Below are positions 48,864 through 58,059 of a stretch of DNA of 64,000 nt, piece after piece. A model generated the notes under the pieces. That model was not told the origin of the DNA. It ran no database searches and saw only the letters and a list, made by a program, of their open reading frames with translations. The stretch is from an uncultured Prevotellaceae bacterium. GTDB taxonomy: Bacteria > Bacteroidota > Bacteroidia > Bacteroidales > Bacteroidaceae. Location of the stretch: NCBI GenBank assembly GCA_902771785.1, contig CACXYH010000002.1:1-64000 (forward strand), read 5' to 3'. Position 1 is the first letter of the stretch. The number at the start of each line of letters is the position of its first letter. The translations under genes were made by a program, and so were the position numbers.

Positions 48864-51800
48864 TTATTTTTTCTTCAGCCAGAAGGCCCCTCGGCCCTCG
48901 ATGGTGGTCTGTCCTTTCACCTCGCGAAGCTTGACCGGACTGCTGTCTACCTTATATAATATATAGGTGCTTTGGTCGGGCAGACTCAGGCTGAGCGGCC
49001 CGGCGGTATCCTTATACCACAGCTGGGCGTCGGCACTGGTCATGGAGTAGCAGCCCTCGGTGGCGCTTTTCTGCGGCTGCATGGCTGCCACGCTGCGCAG
49101 GAAAGCAGCGTCGGTCACCTGCAGACTGGGGCACGAGCCGCCGGCCATGAGCACGGCCCAGGCCATTTCGGGATACTTCTGGGCGTAGTAGACCACGGCC
49201 TTGTCGGGGTACTGCCGCCGGTATTCCGACACGCCCCGATAGACATCGGCAAAGCGAGCCGAGCCTGTGCGGATTTTTCGCTGGTACTGTCGCGGCGCCA
49301 TGTTCACGCCTCCTTCAGGGGCATAGAGCCCTTTGTTGTGGTAGAACCACTGCTCAATGTCGATGATGTCGACGACTTTCGAGCGCTCAGGGTCTTGCAG
49401 AACGGCGTCCTGCACGTCCTTATTGACGCCGAGCGACACGAGCACGCGCTGGCCGTTGCGCTGCTCCCACTCGGCGATGCAGTCGAGCCAGAAGCGTACG
49501 AAGTGGAGCGGACCCGTGAACTCCTCGCCAATGGAGTGGATCACGTTGGGATGGTGCTTCAGCGCGTCGAGCGATTGCAGTATGTACTGGCGGTGAAGCT
49601 CGCGCAGCTTCGCGTTGCTGACGTCGTAGAACTGCTCGGCGGTGAAGATGCGCTTGTCGCCTGTAAAGGGCACAGGCTCCAGAAACTCCTCGTGGTTGAT
49701 GTTGTTGGCCGTGCGCCAAGGGCAGTCTACCCAGTGGGCACCGGCCTCCAGGATGTTGTGCTGGAAGTAGTGCTGGTTCATGAGCAGCAGCCCCTGACCG
49801 GCTCCCTTCGCGGCAAACTCGTTCAGACGGGCGAAGTACCAGCTGTTCAGTCGGGTGAGGTCGTAGCGCGAAAGGCCGTCCCAGGCATGGCCCTGGCCGC
49901 TGCGGGCGAAGGGTTGCTCATAGAAAGGTCCCCACACATCGCCGTTCTTGCGGCGCACGCGCTCGTGGTCGTCGCGGCGCCGGTCGTACCAAAGACCGTA
50001 GTTCTGGGCGTAGAGCAGGGTGTGGCTGGCAGCCATCTCGCTCACCACGGAGTCGATTCTGTCGGTCAGACCGCGCCCTTCGGCACCGGGAACGAAACGG
50101 GTCAGGGCATAGGTAGCCTTGCGGACAGCCGAGCTACTGAGGCGTCCGTTCCACCAAGGCGAGTTGTGTCGGCCACCCACCAGCAGGGTATTAGAGGCGG
50201 CATCAACGAGGCGGCCATCCTTGACGGCAGCCTCCATTGGAGCCGAAGCGGCACTTTGGCCATGCTGAAGCGGCACTTCGGCTGTGTCGAAGGGGCACTT
50301 CGACGATGCCGAAGCGGCACTTCGCCTATGCCGAAGGGGCACTTTGACCACGTCGAAGTTCCCCTTCGTCGAAGTCAATGCAGCATCCAGCCGGGCGCTG
50401 TCAATCCACTGCTCCATCGTGAGGCGCGGTTGCCAGGCCTCCTTGGCCAACTGCAGCGCCTCTTCGATGGTGGGACTGCTCGTGGCTCCGGTCTTGCGTT
50501 CGAGCACACGACACTGCTCCGCGACGTCGCGACCAAGGCGGTCGGACAGCTGCTTTTGGTAGATGCTCCAGGGATTCACGTGCTCGTTGGCCTGCTCGAT
50601 GATGCCATTGCCCTGGAACTGCGCCCAGCATCCGTAAGCCACGCAGACGGCATCGGAGTCGGGCGAATAGCACTCAATGCCCGAGGCGGTGCTCTGCCAG
50701 AGGGTGCTGTTGGCGGTGTTCCAGCCGGCGCCATACTTCTCTAACTCCAGATTACAGAAGCGAAGGTCGTTGCCATCGATGTTGACGCCATCGAAGAGCA
50801 GGCCGCTGGCCCACTGGCCAGTGCTGCCACTGAAGCCCAGAGACTCCTTGGTGTCGCAGCCCACAAAGGCATTCGGACCAGGCGCACAAGGGCCGGCCAC
50901 GAAGTCGTTGATGCCATACTCGGAGTAGCAGCGCTGGAAAAGGGTCTGCCCGCCCATGGTATAGAACGTGCGGCGACGCATGCCGCCCAGCTCTGAGACG
51001 GGCTCTTTCGAGATACAATCCTCAACGGTGATGCGCGAACCCGTAGGCTGAACGACGACGGCTGAGCCTGCGAAGTGGCGGAAGTTGACCATGCGCACCC
51101 AGCAGTCGCGGGCCGAAGCCACGTAGATGCCGTTCCAGCAGTGGTCTTCGTCCATGGGCAGACTGCGATTATAGTCGCTCTCGAGCGTCAGATTCTCCAC
51201 TCCCGAGTCGCTGATGCGGCCCGGCCACACATAGCGCAGCACCTTGGCTCCGCCCCAACGGGCGTCGAGGGCAGTAGTGATGGGGGCATTCAGGCTTCCA
51301 TCGGCCATGACAGTACGGTCCCAACGGATGTCGACGTCGCCGGCATGCCACGCCCAGTAGCCCAGGCGCGAGCCTCCGCCCCAGGTGTCGCAGCCCAGAT
51401 GCTTGACCCACGCAGCAGGCGACGGACGCCAGACGAGCACCTCGTCGCCGGCCTTCAGGGCCGCACTGACCTTCAAGGCGCCCACCTTCACATAGTCGTC
51501 GGCAATGCTGAGGGTGTCGGTGATACGGCGGTCGTTGCGTCCTTCGAGGTAGAGCAGTGCGCCACGGTCGGTGCCCAGCTTGCGAAGAACGGTCTGCTGC
51601 TTGCTGGTTCCACGCAGCACCACGCCCGAAGCACTGATGCGCAGGGGCTGAGAAAGCGTGAAGACGCCCTCGCCCAGCAGCACAGCACCGCGCAGGCCCG
51701 TCTGCTTGTCGGGCTTCAACGAGGCCACATAGTCGATAGCCTGCTGTATGCGCTCGCTATTGTCGCCATCCTTCCACTCGATATAGACCACGCTCATGAC

Positions 51801-51923
51801 CGACGGAATGGGCACCTCCGACTGGCGATAGCCACAGTAGCTGTAATCTAACGGCAGTGGCTGCGCCAGTGAAGACGCAACCACCATCGAAAAGAGTACC
51901 GATGAAATCAGTGTCTTTTTCAT
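48864..51923 (-). CDS. Secreted beta-helix protein with DUF4955/DUF6298-type C-terminal half
   Basis: A 1019-residue protein with signal peptide MKKTLISSVLFSMVVASSLA. About 40-450 looks like a right-handed parallel beta-helix of the pectate-lyase superfamily (GVVLRGTSKQQTVLRKLG, SGVENLTLESDYNRS, repeated short strands). About 580-1019 looks like the DUF4955/DUF6298 part, possibly barrel-like (QYILQSLDALKHHPNVIHSIGEEF). The linker at residues about 518-560 is encoded by 22-bp repeats and is not conserved-looking. Similar proteins occur in pectin loci, so it probably acts on a pectic chain; no activity is assigned. Its start abuts the DUF3826 stop. Confidence 0.72.
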   Translation of the reverse strand: MKKTLISSVLFSMVVASSLAQPLPLDYSYCGYRQSEVPIPSVMSVVYIEWKDGDNSERIQQAIDYVASLKPDKQTGLRGAVLLGEGVFTLSQPLRISASGVVLRGTSKQQTVLRKLGTDRGALLYLEGRNDRRITDTLSIADDYVKVGALKVSAALKAGDEVLVWRPSPAAWVKHLGCDTWGGGSRLGYWAWHAGDVDIRWDRTVMADGSLNAPITTALDARWGGAKVLRYVWPGRISDSGVENLTLESDYNRSLPMDEDHCWNGIYVASARDCWVRMVNFRHFAGSAVVVQPTGSRITVEDCISKEPVSELGGMRRRTFYTMGGQTLFQRCYSEYGINDFVAGPCAPGPNAFVGCDTKESLGFSGSTGQWASGLLFDGVNIDGNDLRFCNLELEKYGAGWNTANSTLWQSTASGIECYSPDSDAVCVAYGCWAQFQGNGIIEQANEHVNPWSIYQKQLSDRLGRDVAEQCRVLERKTGATSSPTIEEALQLAKEAWQPRLTMEQWIDSARLDAALTSTKGNFDVVKVPLRHRRSAASASSKCPFDTAEVPLQHGQSAASAPMEAAVKDGRLVDAASNTLLVGGRHNSPWWNGRLSSSAVRKATYALTRFVPGAEGRGLTDRIDSVVSEMAASHTLLYAQNYGLWYDRRRDDHERVRRKNGDVWGPFYEQPFARSGQGHAWDGLSRYDLTRLNSWYFARLNEFAAKGAGQGLLLMNQHYFQHNILEAGAHWVDCPWRTANNINHEEFLEPVPFTGDKRIFTAEQFYDVSNAKLRELHRQYILQSLDALKHHPNVIHSIGEEFTGPLHFVRFWLDCIAEWEQRNGQRVLVSLGVNKDVQDAVLQDPERSKVVDIIDIEQWFYHNKGLYAPEGGVNMAPRQYQRKIRTGSARFADVYRGVSEYRRQYPDKAVVYYAQKYPEMAWAVLMAGGSCPSLQVTDAAFLRSVAAMQPQKSATEGCYSMTSADAQLWYKDTAGPLSLSLPDQSTYILYKVDSSPVKLREVKGQTTIEGRGAFWLKKK
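50245..50370. repeat. 22-bp tandem repeat array E inside a coding region
   Basis: Five units start at 50245, 50267, 50289, 50311 and 50333, plus a 16-nt partial unit, each opening GAAGCGGCACTT or a close variant. Because 22 is not a multiple of three, successive units are read in different frames, giving a 22-residue protein period. No stop occurs in the gene's frame. Confidence 0.9.
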
Positions 51924-52595
51924 TTATTTTGCTTGAGATTTCTGTTTTTCCGTACGTTTCTGCCACGCCTCGCGCTCCTTCTTCAGGTCGTAGCCACGAG
52001 CCGAAAGCCAGTTGTTGGTGCGGCCGCGATACTTGTCGAACCAGGCGTGCTTCTGCTTTGAGTCGCCGCCATCCATTGCGAACTCGCGTGCTTCCTTGAG
52101 CCATTGCAGCACCTGGGCACGCTCTTCGGCGGTGAGCGAGGGTATCATGTCGCACTGAGCCTTGTAGTCGCGCTGCAAGCGCCCATAGGTCATGCCGTCT
52201 TTCACGGCCTCAACACCTGCGGCATCGACGTATTGCAGCAGAGCAGTCTCCAGTTCAAAGTGATGCTTGTAGAGCTCGGCATCACGACGGGCGGCTGCCA
52301 TCTCGCGGGCTTGGTCGCGCTGCTTGCCCTGCAAAGAGTCCTTGGCAAACTGCATGGCCTTGTCGTACTGCGAATGAATATCGTTCAAGAGGAAGTAGCG
52401 GTTGGCAATAATGTTGCGCACAGCTTCGGCTTTCCGTGCGTCGCTGATGCCCATACCGTCGACAATCTTCTGTGCCCTACCCTTGATAGTCTCGACATAG
52501 GCAGGGTCCTGCCCGTCGGTCTTCAGCGCCACTTGTGCCTTTACGCTCATGGAGAGCAGCGACAACAGCGCTACACATAGAACTTTCTTCACCAT
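51924..52595 (-). CDS. DUF3826 family secreted protein
   Basis: A 223-residue protein with signal peptide MVKKVLCVALLSLLSMSVKA followed by an almost wholly helical domain rich in charged residues (for example RAQKIVDGMGISDARKAEAVRNIIANRYFL in part). It fits DUF3826, a family found beside pectate lyases in Bacteroidales loci; the function is unknown. It sits between the PL1 gene (4-bp gap) and the beta-helix gene (no gap), which points to a shared transcript. Confidence 0.82.
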   Translation of the reverse strand: MVKKVLCVALLSLLSMSVKAQVALKTDGQDPAYVETIKGRAQKIVDGMGISDARKAEAVRNIIANRYFLLNDIHSQYDKAMQFAKDSLQGKQRDQAREMAAARRDAELYKHHFELETALLQYVDAAGVEAVKDGMTYGRLQRDYKAQCDMIPSLTAEERAQVLQWLKEAREFAMDGGDSKQKHAWFDKYRGRTNNWLSARGYDLKKEREAWQKRTEKQKSQAK

Positions 52596-52599
52596 AACC

Positions 52600-54369
52600 T
52601 TACATGAGCTTGCCCTTAGCGGCCAGCGTGTCGTAGTTGTTGTTCATGTTGCGCCAGTCTACTTTACCCTGTGTAGGAATGGCGTTGATGTACTTCTCGA
52701 TGTTGGTATAGCCGTCGCCATTGCAGTCTTTCACAGCGTCGCTGGCATCGTTGGGATTCAGTCCGTTGGCCAACTCCCACTCATCGGGCATGCCATCCAT
52801 GTCGCTGTCCTTGTAGGGCTGCCAGTCGCGATACACGGGATAGCCGCCCATCTGGCGCGGATCGGTGATGATGCCCTGCTTATAAGAATCGAGCGGCAGT
52901 CGACGATACTTGAAGTAGCCCTGCTCGTCCTGCGACTTGGGGCTCAGTCCCCACATGTCGCCATAGGGATTCTGCTTGACACCGGTCTTCTTCTCAAGCT
53001 TGGCCAACTCCTTCTCGTAGTCGGGAACAAAATAAGGCTTGCCCGTGCGCACTTCCTCGCAGATGCGCTGGTCGACGATGTCGCGGCAGGGAACCGTGGC
53101 ACCGGCGTTCTGCAACACCCAGTCGAAGGCCTTGTCGGCACCCATGATGCTGACGAAAGGCATTTCGAAAGGCTCATTGCTACGCATCAAAGCCAGCTCG
53201 GTAGCGTCCATCTCGCCGTCCTTGTCGGCAGTCTGAATGCCGCCTTTCCAGTTGTCCTTCGTGATTTCGGGATAGCCTTCCATGACGTTGCCCACGGCAT
53301 AGATACGGCCAAACTGCTTGAAGGGGAACAGTCCCTGCGAGCGGCTCTCGCTCTTGATGATGCGATGACCCACGGGAGTATCCTTCGGAGTGAGCGGACC
53401 GGGCTTGTAGTAGTTGTTGATGAAGTTCGACATGGTGGAGTATTCACCGCCATCAGCCGTACGATGCACCCAGTTATAGACCACATTATTAATATAGTTG
53501 AACACGCCGCCCCAGCCAATTGACGGGTTGCGGCCGGTGTTGTCGGCCCACAGATTGCGCATGAAGGTGGTGTTCTCGCCACCGATAGTCGAGCCGAAAG
53601 CATGGTTCCACGTGTCGAGCGCCTTGGCCGAGATGGTGTTCTGAATGGTAACATTGACCGTAGGCGACTTGCGTTTGTCCTTGCCATCATGCAAATCGAA
53701 CATGTGTCGATAGAACGAAATGTTCTCGTCAAGGCCCCATTCACACGAGCAGTGGTCAATCATAATGTTGCCCACAGGGTTTCCACCGAACGAATCCTCA
53801 CGGTTCATCACGTTCGTTTCGCCGCGACGGAAGCGCATGTGGCGAACGATTACGTCGTGAGTATCGACCTGGAACGATTCTCCTGCAATAATCACACCGT
53901 CGCCAGGAGCCGTCTGACCGGCAATGGTAATGTAGGGAGCACGCACATAGATAGGCGATTTGAGGCGGATGATGCCGCTCACGTTGAACACTACAATGCG
54001 GGCACCGCCCTGTTCACAAGCCCAACGGAACGAGCCGGGGCCGTCATCGTTGAGGTTTGTCACCGTAAGCACCTTGCCGCCACGGCCTCCAAAGGTGAAC
54101 ATGCCACCACCCTCGGCACCGGGGAAGGCGGGAATTTTGGCCTGACGAAGGTCGTAGGGACGCGATGCCCAGGGCACGTAAGGACGACCTTCCTTGGCTT
54201 CTTTCACCACTATGGGGAAGGCTGCCTGCCATGCAGAGTCGGCATGAGCCTCCCAGCTCTTTTTCATTGAAGCGATTTTCTCGGCAGCTTCACTCGTCAG
54301 CTGCGGATACTGAGCACTGGCCGACATCGTTGTCAGCACCATCACAGCAAGAATAGTAAGTCTCTTCAT
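52600..54369 (-). CDS. Pectate lyase, PL1 family
   Basis: Cleaves alpha-1,4-galacturonan by beta-elimination. The 589-residue secreted protein has a signal peptide (MKRLTILAVMVLTTMSASA), a helical N-terminal stretch, then a right-handed beta-helix starting FPGAEGGGMFTFGGRGG (about 95-420) with ITIAGQTAPGDGV, VIVRHMRFRRGE and IMIDHCSCEWGLDENIS. The C-terminal DSDMDGMPDEWELANGLNP and CNGDGYTNIEKYI are calcium-binding Asp-rich repeats common in this subfamily. First gene of the PL1-DUF3826-beta-helix segment, preceded by a terminator and an inverted repeat. Confidence 0.88.
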   Translation of the reverse strand: MKRLTILAVMVLTTMSASAQYPQLTSEAAEKIASMKKSWEAHADSAWQAAFPIVVKEAKEGRPYVPWASRPYDLRQAKIPAFPGAEGGGMFTFGGRGGKVLTVTNLNDDGPGSFRWACEQGGARIVVFNVSGIIRLKSPIYVRAPYITIAGQTAPGDGVIIAGESFQVDTHDVIVRHMRFRRGETNVMNREDSFGGNPVGNIMIDHCSCEWGLDENISFYRHMFDLHDGKDKRKSPTVNVTIQNTISAKALDTWNHAFGSTIGGENTTFMRNLWADNTGRNPSIGWGGVFNYINNVVYNWVHRTADGGEYSTMSNFINNYYKPGPLTPKDTPVGHRIIKSESRSQGLFPFKQFGRIYAVGNVMEGYPEITKDNWKGGIQTADKDGEMDATELALMRSNEPFEMPFVSIMGADKAFDWVLQNAGATVPCRDIVDQRICEEVRTGKPYFVPDYEKELAKLEKKTGVKQNPYGDMWGLSPKSQDEQGYFKYRRLPLDSYKQGIITDPRQMGGYPVYRDWQPYKDSDMDGMPDEWELANGLNPNDASDAVKDCNGDGYTNIEKYINAIPTQGKVDWRNMNNNYDTLAAKGKLM

Positions 54370-54399
54370 ATACTGCTTAATGTTGGTTTGTTTTAGTTA

Positions 54400-54434
54400 C
54401 TATTTGACTGATAATAGGACGAATCGTCAAATAG
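54400..54434. promoter_or_regulatory. Inverted repeat upstream of the pectate lyase gene
   Basis: Perfect 9-bp arms CTATTTGAC (54400-54408) and GTCAAATAG (54426-54434) separated by 17 nt, about 31-65 nt before the start codon. Possible operator. No standard TAnnTTTG box is seen between it and the gene. Confidence 0.45.
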
Positions 54435-54482
54435 CATGTACTCATAAGCAACATTTTTTAAGTTTCACTCCCACGCAGGTAC

Positions 54483-54520
54483 GAAAAAAAAGGCAGATGT
54501 CCCAAAGGACACCTGCCTTT
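54483..54520 (-). terminator. Terminator after the DUF5123-type lipoprotein gene
   Basis: On the minus strand AAAGGCAGGTGTCC pairs with GGACATCTGCCTTT (one mismatch), followed by a run of T. Confidence 0.88.
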
Positions 54521-54544
54521 AATCCATATGCTATTCAGCGGAGA

Positions 54545-55603
54545 TTACTTCAGCCAACGGGGGTCACCGGCCATCGTGCTGCTCTGCTTGAAGCCATCAG
54601 TCAGGAAGTCACCGAACTCAACAACACCCTGGAAGCTGTTGACAACGGGCTCGTTGGCATCGCCAGTGCTCTCAGCATCTGAGCTGTCAACCAGCTCGTC
54701 GTTCTCCATGAACTGGAATGCATTGCCTTCAACAGTCCAAGTGGGATTAGTACCAGCCTGGCCACCGTTAATACCTCTGACGGTCTGACCCTTCTTACCG
54801 CAGTCAACGAAGATACAGTTCTTCAGCGTGTAGGCCAGCCACTTCTGGTTGCTCTGACGATGAGAGAAGAAGTTCTTGTTCATAGCGAAATCAACGATGG
54901 TGCTGCTGAGGAAGTTGAAGCTCTGAGTTGCATTCTCATCAAGCTCAGTAATCTTCTGACCTCCCTGGCTGCTGTACATCGCCTTAGAAGTAGCAGGAAT
55001 AGCGAAGAGCGTTGAATTAGAAACTGTCAGGTTCTGAGCAGCGCTACCCTTCGTGAAGTCGAATACGGTAATATCTTCAGTAACGTTGATGACAGAGTTG
55101 TTGATGGTGAAATTCTTAATCAGATAGTGCTTACCGGCGCTGTAGAAGAGAGCCTTGTCAAGTGAAGAAACCTGAACATTATCGAAAGTAATGTCCTTGA
55201 TGTAAACAGCGGTCTGACCCTCAGCGAGCTCAGCAGCAGCAAGCTGTACGAGCGGGTTGTTCAGGCCATCCTCAACCATGAAGTTTACATTCTCTGCAAC
55301 GAAGTCGGAAGAAATAACGAAACCGGCCTCTTCACCCAGAACGATAGTGGCGGGAGCCTCTGCATTACCCACAAGCTTCAGGCTGCCAGGGACATTAACC
55401 AACTGGTTCAGTTCGATAGAAGCGCCGTAGCCAAGCTCAACAGTGCCACCCTTTTCGATAGCTGCAGTCAGGGCCTCAGGAGTATAAACACCCTCGTCGA
55501 CTACACGGGGAATGGCATTGTCCTCGCTGAATTCGCACGATGTAAAAGAAAGAGCGAGTGCCATAGCGGCAGCACAACTCATCAAGAAATTAATCTTTTT
55601 CAT
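54545..55603 (-). CDS. DUF5123-type surface glycan-binding lipoprotein
   Basis: A 352-residue lipoprotein (lipobox LSFTSC, Cys23). After a short linker the rest is made of short repeated beta-strands resembling a right-handed helix (YLIKNFTINNSVINVT, NLTVSNSTLFAIP, YTLKNCIFVDCG), ending in DPRWL, as does the lipoprotein encoded by the gene at 61423-62853. This matches DUF4957/DUF5123 proteins that sit beside SusC/D in pectin loci and are thought to bind pectic glycans at the cell surface. It has its own promoter and terminator although the locus runs through it. Confidence 0.78.
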   Translation of the reverse strand: MKKINFLMSCAAAMALALSFTSCEFSEDNAIPRVVDEGVYTPEALTAAIEKGGTVELGYGASIELNQLVNVPGSLKLVGNAEAPATIVLGEEAGFVISSDFVAENVNFMVEDGLNNPLVQLAAAELAEGQTAVYIKDITFDNVQVSSLDKALFYSAGKHYLIKNFTINNSVINVTEDITVFDFTKGSAAQNLTVSNSTLFAIPATSKAMYSSQGGQKITELDENATQSFNFLSSTIVDFAMNKNFFSHRQSNQKWLAYTLKNCIFVDCGKKGQTVRGINGGQAGTNPTWTVEGNAFQFMENDELVDSSDAESTGDANEPVVNSFQGVVEFGDFLTDGFKQSSTMAGDPRWLK

Positions 55604-55661
55604 AATTCTTTTGCTTTAGTTGTTATTAGTATTTTAGAAAATTATATTCATATAGCGACTG

Positions 55662-55693
55662 CAAAGATAACAATCTTTTGCAAAAAGACCAAA
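55662..55693 (-). promoter_or_regulatory. Promoter of the DUF5123-type lipoprotein gene
   Basis: On the minus strand TTTG at 55693-55690, a 20-nt spacer and TATCTTTG at 55669-55662, about 59 nt before the start codon. Confidence 0.72.
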
Positions 55694-55750
55694 CTTTTCT
55701 CGCGTTTTTTGTCTTTTTTGTCTAAATCTTTCCTTATTTGATATCATTAC

Positions 55751-55785
55751 AAACAAAAAAGTGGGCAGGGCACTGCCCTACCCAC
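55751..55785 (-). terminator. Terminator after the SusD-like gene
   Basis: On the minus strand GTGGGTAGGGCA pairs with TGCCCTGCCCAC (one mismatch, 2-base loop region), followed by TTTTTT. Confidence 0.85.
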
Positions 55786-55805
55786 GTTATGATGAATGAC
55801 GGAAA

Positions 55806-58022
55806 CTACTCTACAGCCAAGGGGTCGAAAGTTCCGTTATCGCCATTGTTCTCGTAGTCTTCCCATCCGATAGTCTGCTCCAAAGTCTTGTTGCTGCTCT
55901 GAATGCCAGAAGAGAAGCCGATGAAATAGTAGCGAGGCAGGAAGTTCATGTAAAGGGCCATGTGATTCGAATCATAGCTATCGCCCTTCTGAGTGCGACG
56001 CACAAGATGGGTATCGTACCAATCCTTCAGCACAGCCGTCTGCTCAGACAGGTTGTTTGTACGATAGTCGAGTGGTGCGCAACGCGTTTCGTTCTTCAAG
56101 GGGTCGCTGTCGAGTGTAGTGCTTCCTACGTCAAAGGCATCGGCAGTACGCCAAATCACGTTCTCGCGACGCTGGCCGTTCAGCGGGGTGAAGCCTAACC
56201 ACGTGCAGGTGTTACCACCCCATCCGGTGAGTTTCCACGAAGCAGGAGCACCCGTTATCTTGTCGAAATTAGCACCGCCATCATAGAGCAACCAGCGACG
56301 GCAGTCGTCGAAGCGCTTGCCCTCATAGGCCAGCTCTATCTGACGCTCGTAGAGAATGGCCGACATACAAGCAGCCTGGTCTGAGGTCAGATTGGCCTGC
56401 AAGCCATAGTTATTGTCGGCGGTATAGCCCACGCGAGCACGAATCTTCTGCAACTGCTCTACTGCCTCATCAAGGTGACCGGCACCGCAAGCGGCCTCAG
56501 CAAAGTTGAGCAGCACCTCGGCATAGCGCAGTTCAATATAAGGAGCGGCCGACATGACAAATCCACCATTTTTCGACTCGCTGCTCCAGGCATAGAGCGG
56601 ACTGCGGTTCACGTCGTAGTCATCAGACTTCTTGCGCACATAAAGGCCTGTATTATTCTTCAGCAGATTGTCGGCAGCATAGCTCTCGCTGCTCTCCACA
56701 TTGCCCTGGTCATCGGTACTGGTGAACCACACATAGTTCCAGAGTGCATAGTTGGTGCCCTTGTCGTAGCTGGGGTTGTCGGGGTCAGAAACAGTGGGGT
56801 CTCCACTATAAGCCCAACGGCAGCCAGGGAAGGCAAACGTGCGATAGAAGCGCGGGTCGCGAGCCACAAAGGGATGCTCGGCATCATAGATAGAATCACT
56901 ATCTACCAACTTCGTATAAGTGTTGGCAGTAGCAGGAATCTTACCATCAGCCATGGGGAACATATCCATGAGCATGGCTGAAGCACGCTTACCAGAGCCA
57001 GTTGTGTTCTTAGGACGTATGCCACGCTCCCAACCATTGTTCTTCGAAATATCGGTACCCTCAGCATGAGTGTTGAACAGCGTCACGAAAACTGCCTCAG
57101 GATTGCGGCCAGACTGCAAGAACTGCAAGGCGAAGTCGCTGCCATTGACATTGCTATTGGTGCTGAAGAGACCATAACCGCAAGCGTTAATCGAGTCGAG
57201 CTCTGCTTTCATCTGCGTATAAGCTTTGTTCCAACGCTCTGCATCATTACCGCGATTGCAGATAGGAGAAGCCCAGAACAGCAGGACACGGCCTTTCAGG
57301 GCAAGGGCTGTTCCCGTTGTGACGCGGCCCCAATTATCACTTTGAGCCCAACCGCCATTCGTCGTGAAGGGTGCAAGCTTGGTGGCAGCCTTGTCAAGGT
57401 CGCTCAAAATGAATTCAATACACTTCTGAGTGGTAGAGCGAGGCACTACGGCTCCCTCCACAGGCTCTTGCGGTTCGGTGATGATGGGCACGCCACCATA
57501 CCACTTCACCATATTGAAAAAGCACCATGCCCGCAGGAAGTATGCCTGTCCGGCCAGTTCATCCTTTTCTTCTTGCGGCAGCGAACTGTTCTCGATGCCA
57601 TTGATAACGTCGTTAATGTTGCGAATGCGACCCCAGTTAGATTCCTGGATGTTGTTGGTCTGTCCCTGGAAGAAATCGGGAATACCATTGCCACCGCTCA
57701 TGACGGTCATCTCAGCCTGCGGATCGGTGAAAGAAGTGAAGCCGGTATATTCCTCGGTGTTCTGCGACTGGCTATCGGCAGAACCCGTCGACACAGCTTT
57801 CCAAGGCCCAGAAGGATTGTCAGGGCTTGTGTTAGGATTAGGCATAGCCCAACTGTAGATGTCGCTCAGACGAGCCCGAGAGCCTTCGTAATAGTTGTAG
57901 GTATCAGTATTCACGTTGTCGTAGTTCTTCTTTTCTTCAAGGAAAGTATCGCTACAGGCTGTGAACATCATGGCAGCAACAAGCCCCATACCCATATATT
58001 TAATCGATGTTTTCATAATCAT
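55806..58022 (-). CDS. SusD/RagB-like glycan-binding lipoprotein
   Basis: A 738-residue outer-membrane lipoprotein (lipobox MFTAC; Cys23, or Cys21 if the second Met, two codons on, is the start). It has the SusD helical framework with TPR-like pairs, the RagB segment AYFLRAWCFFNMVKWYGGVPIIT and the late ELRYAEVLLNFAEAACG and YERQIELAYEGKRFDDCRRW motifs. Forms the lid of the SusC transporter and captures oligosaccharide, here probably a pectic fragment. It follows SusC by 37 bp and is ended by a terminator. Longer than the usual 500-650 residues, as in many pectin-locus SusD proteins. Confidence 0.92.
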   Translation of the reverse strand: MIMKTSIKYMGMGLVAAMMFTACSDTFLEEKKNYDNVNTDTYNYYEGSRARLSDIYSWAMPNPNTSPDNPSGPWKAVSTGSADSQSQNTEEYTGFTSFTDPQAEMTVMSGGNGIPDFFQGQTNNIQESNWGRIRNINDVINGIENSSLPQEEKDELAGQAYFLRAWCFFNMVKWYGGVPIITEPQEPVEGAVVPRSTTQKCIEFILSDLDKAATKLAPFTTNGGWAQSDNWGRVTTGTALALKGRVLLFWASPICNRGNDAERWNKAYTQMKAELDSINACGYGLFSTNSNVNGSDFALQFLQSGRNPEAVFVTLFNTHAEGTDISKNNGWERGIRPKNTTGSGKRASAMLMDMFPMADGKIPATANTYTKLVDSDSIYDAEHPFVARDPRFYRTFAFPGCRWAYSGDPTVSDPDNPSYDKGTNYALWNYVWFTSTDDQGNVESSESYAADNLLKNNTGLYVRKKSDDYDVNRSPLYAWSSESKNGGFVMSAAPYIELRYAEVLLNFAEAACGAGHLDEAVEQLQKIRARVGYTADNNYGLQANLTSDQAACMSAILYERQIELAYEGKRFDDCRRWLLYDGGANFDKITGAPASWKLTGWGGNTCTWLGFTPLNGQRRENVIWRTADAFDVGSTTLDSDPLKNETRCAPLDYRTNNLSEQTAVLKDWYDTHLVRRTQKGDSYDSNHMALYMNFLPRYYFIGFSSGIQSSNKTLEQTIGWEDYENNGDNGTFDPLAVE

Positions 58023-58059
58023 AAGTCTTTTATCCGTTGATGATTGTCGTGTGATGTGT

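Noticed and set aside
48972-50744. 590-codon plus-strand frame opposite the beta-helix gene
   Set aside because: Antisense shadow; the minus-strand gene has a signal peptide, family-like content and operon position.
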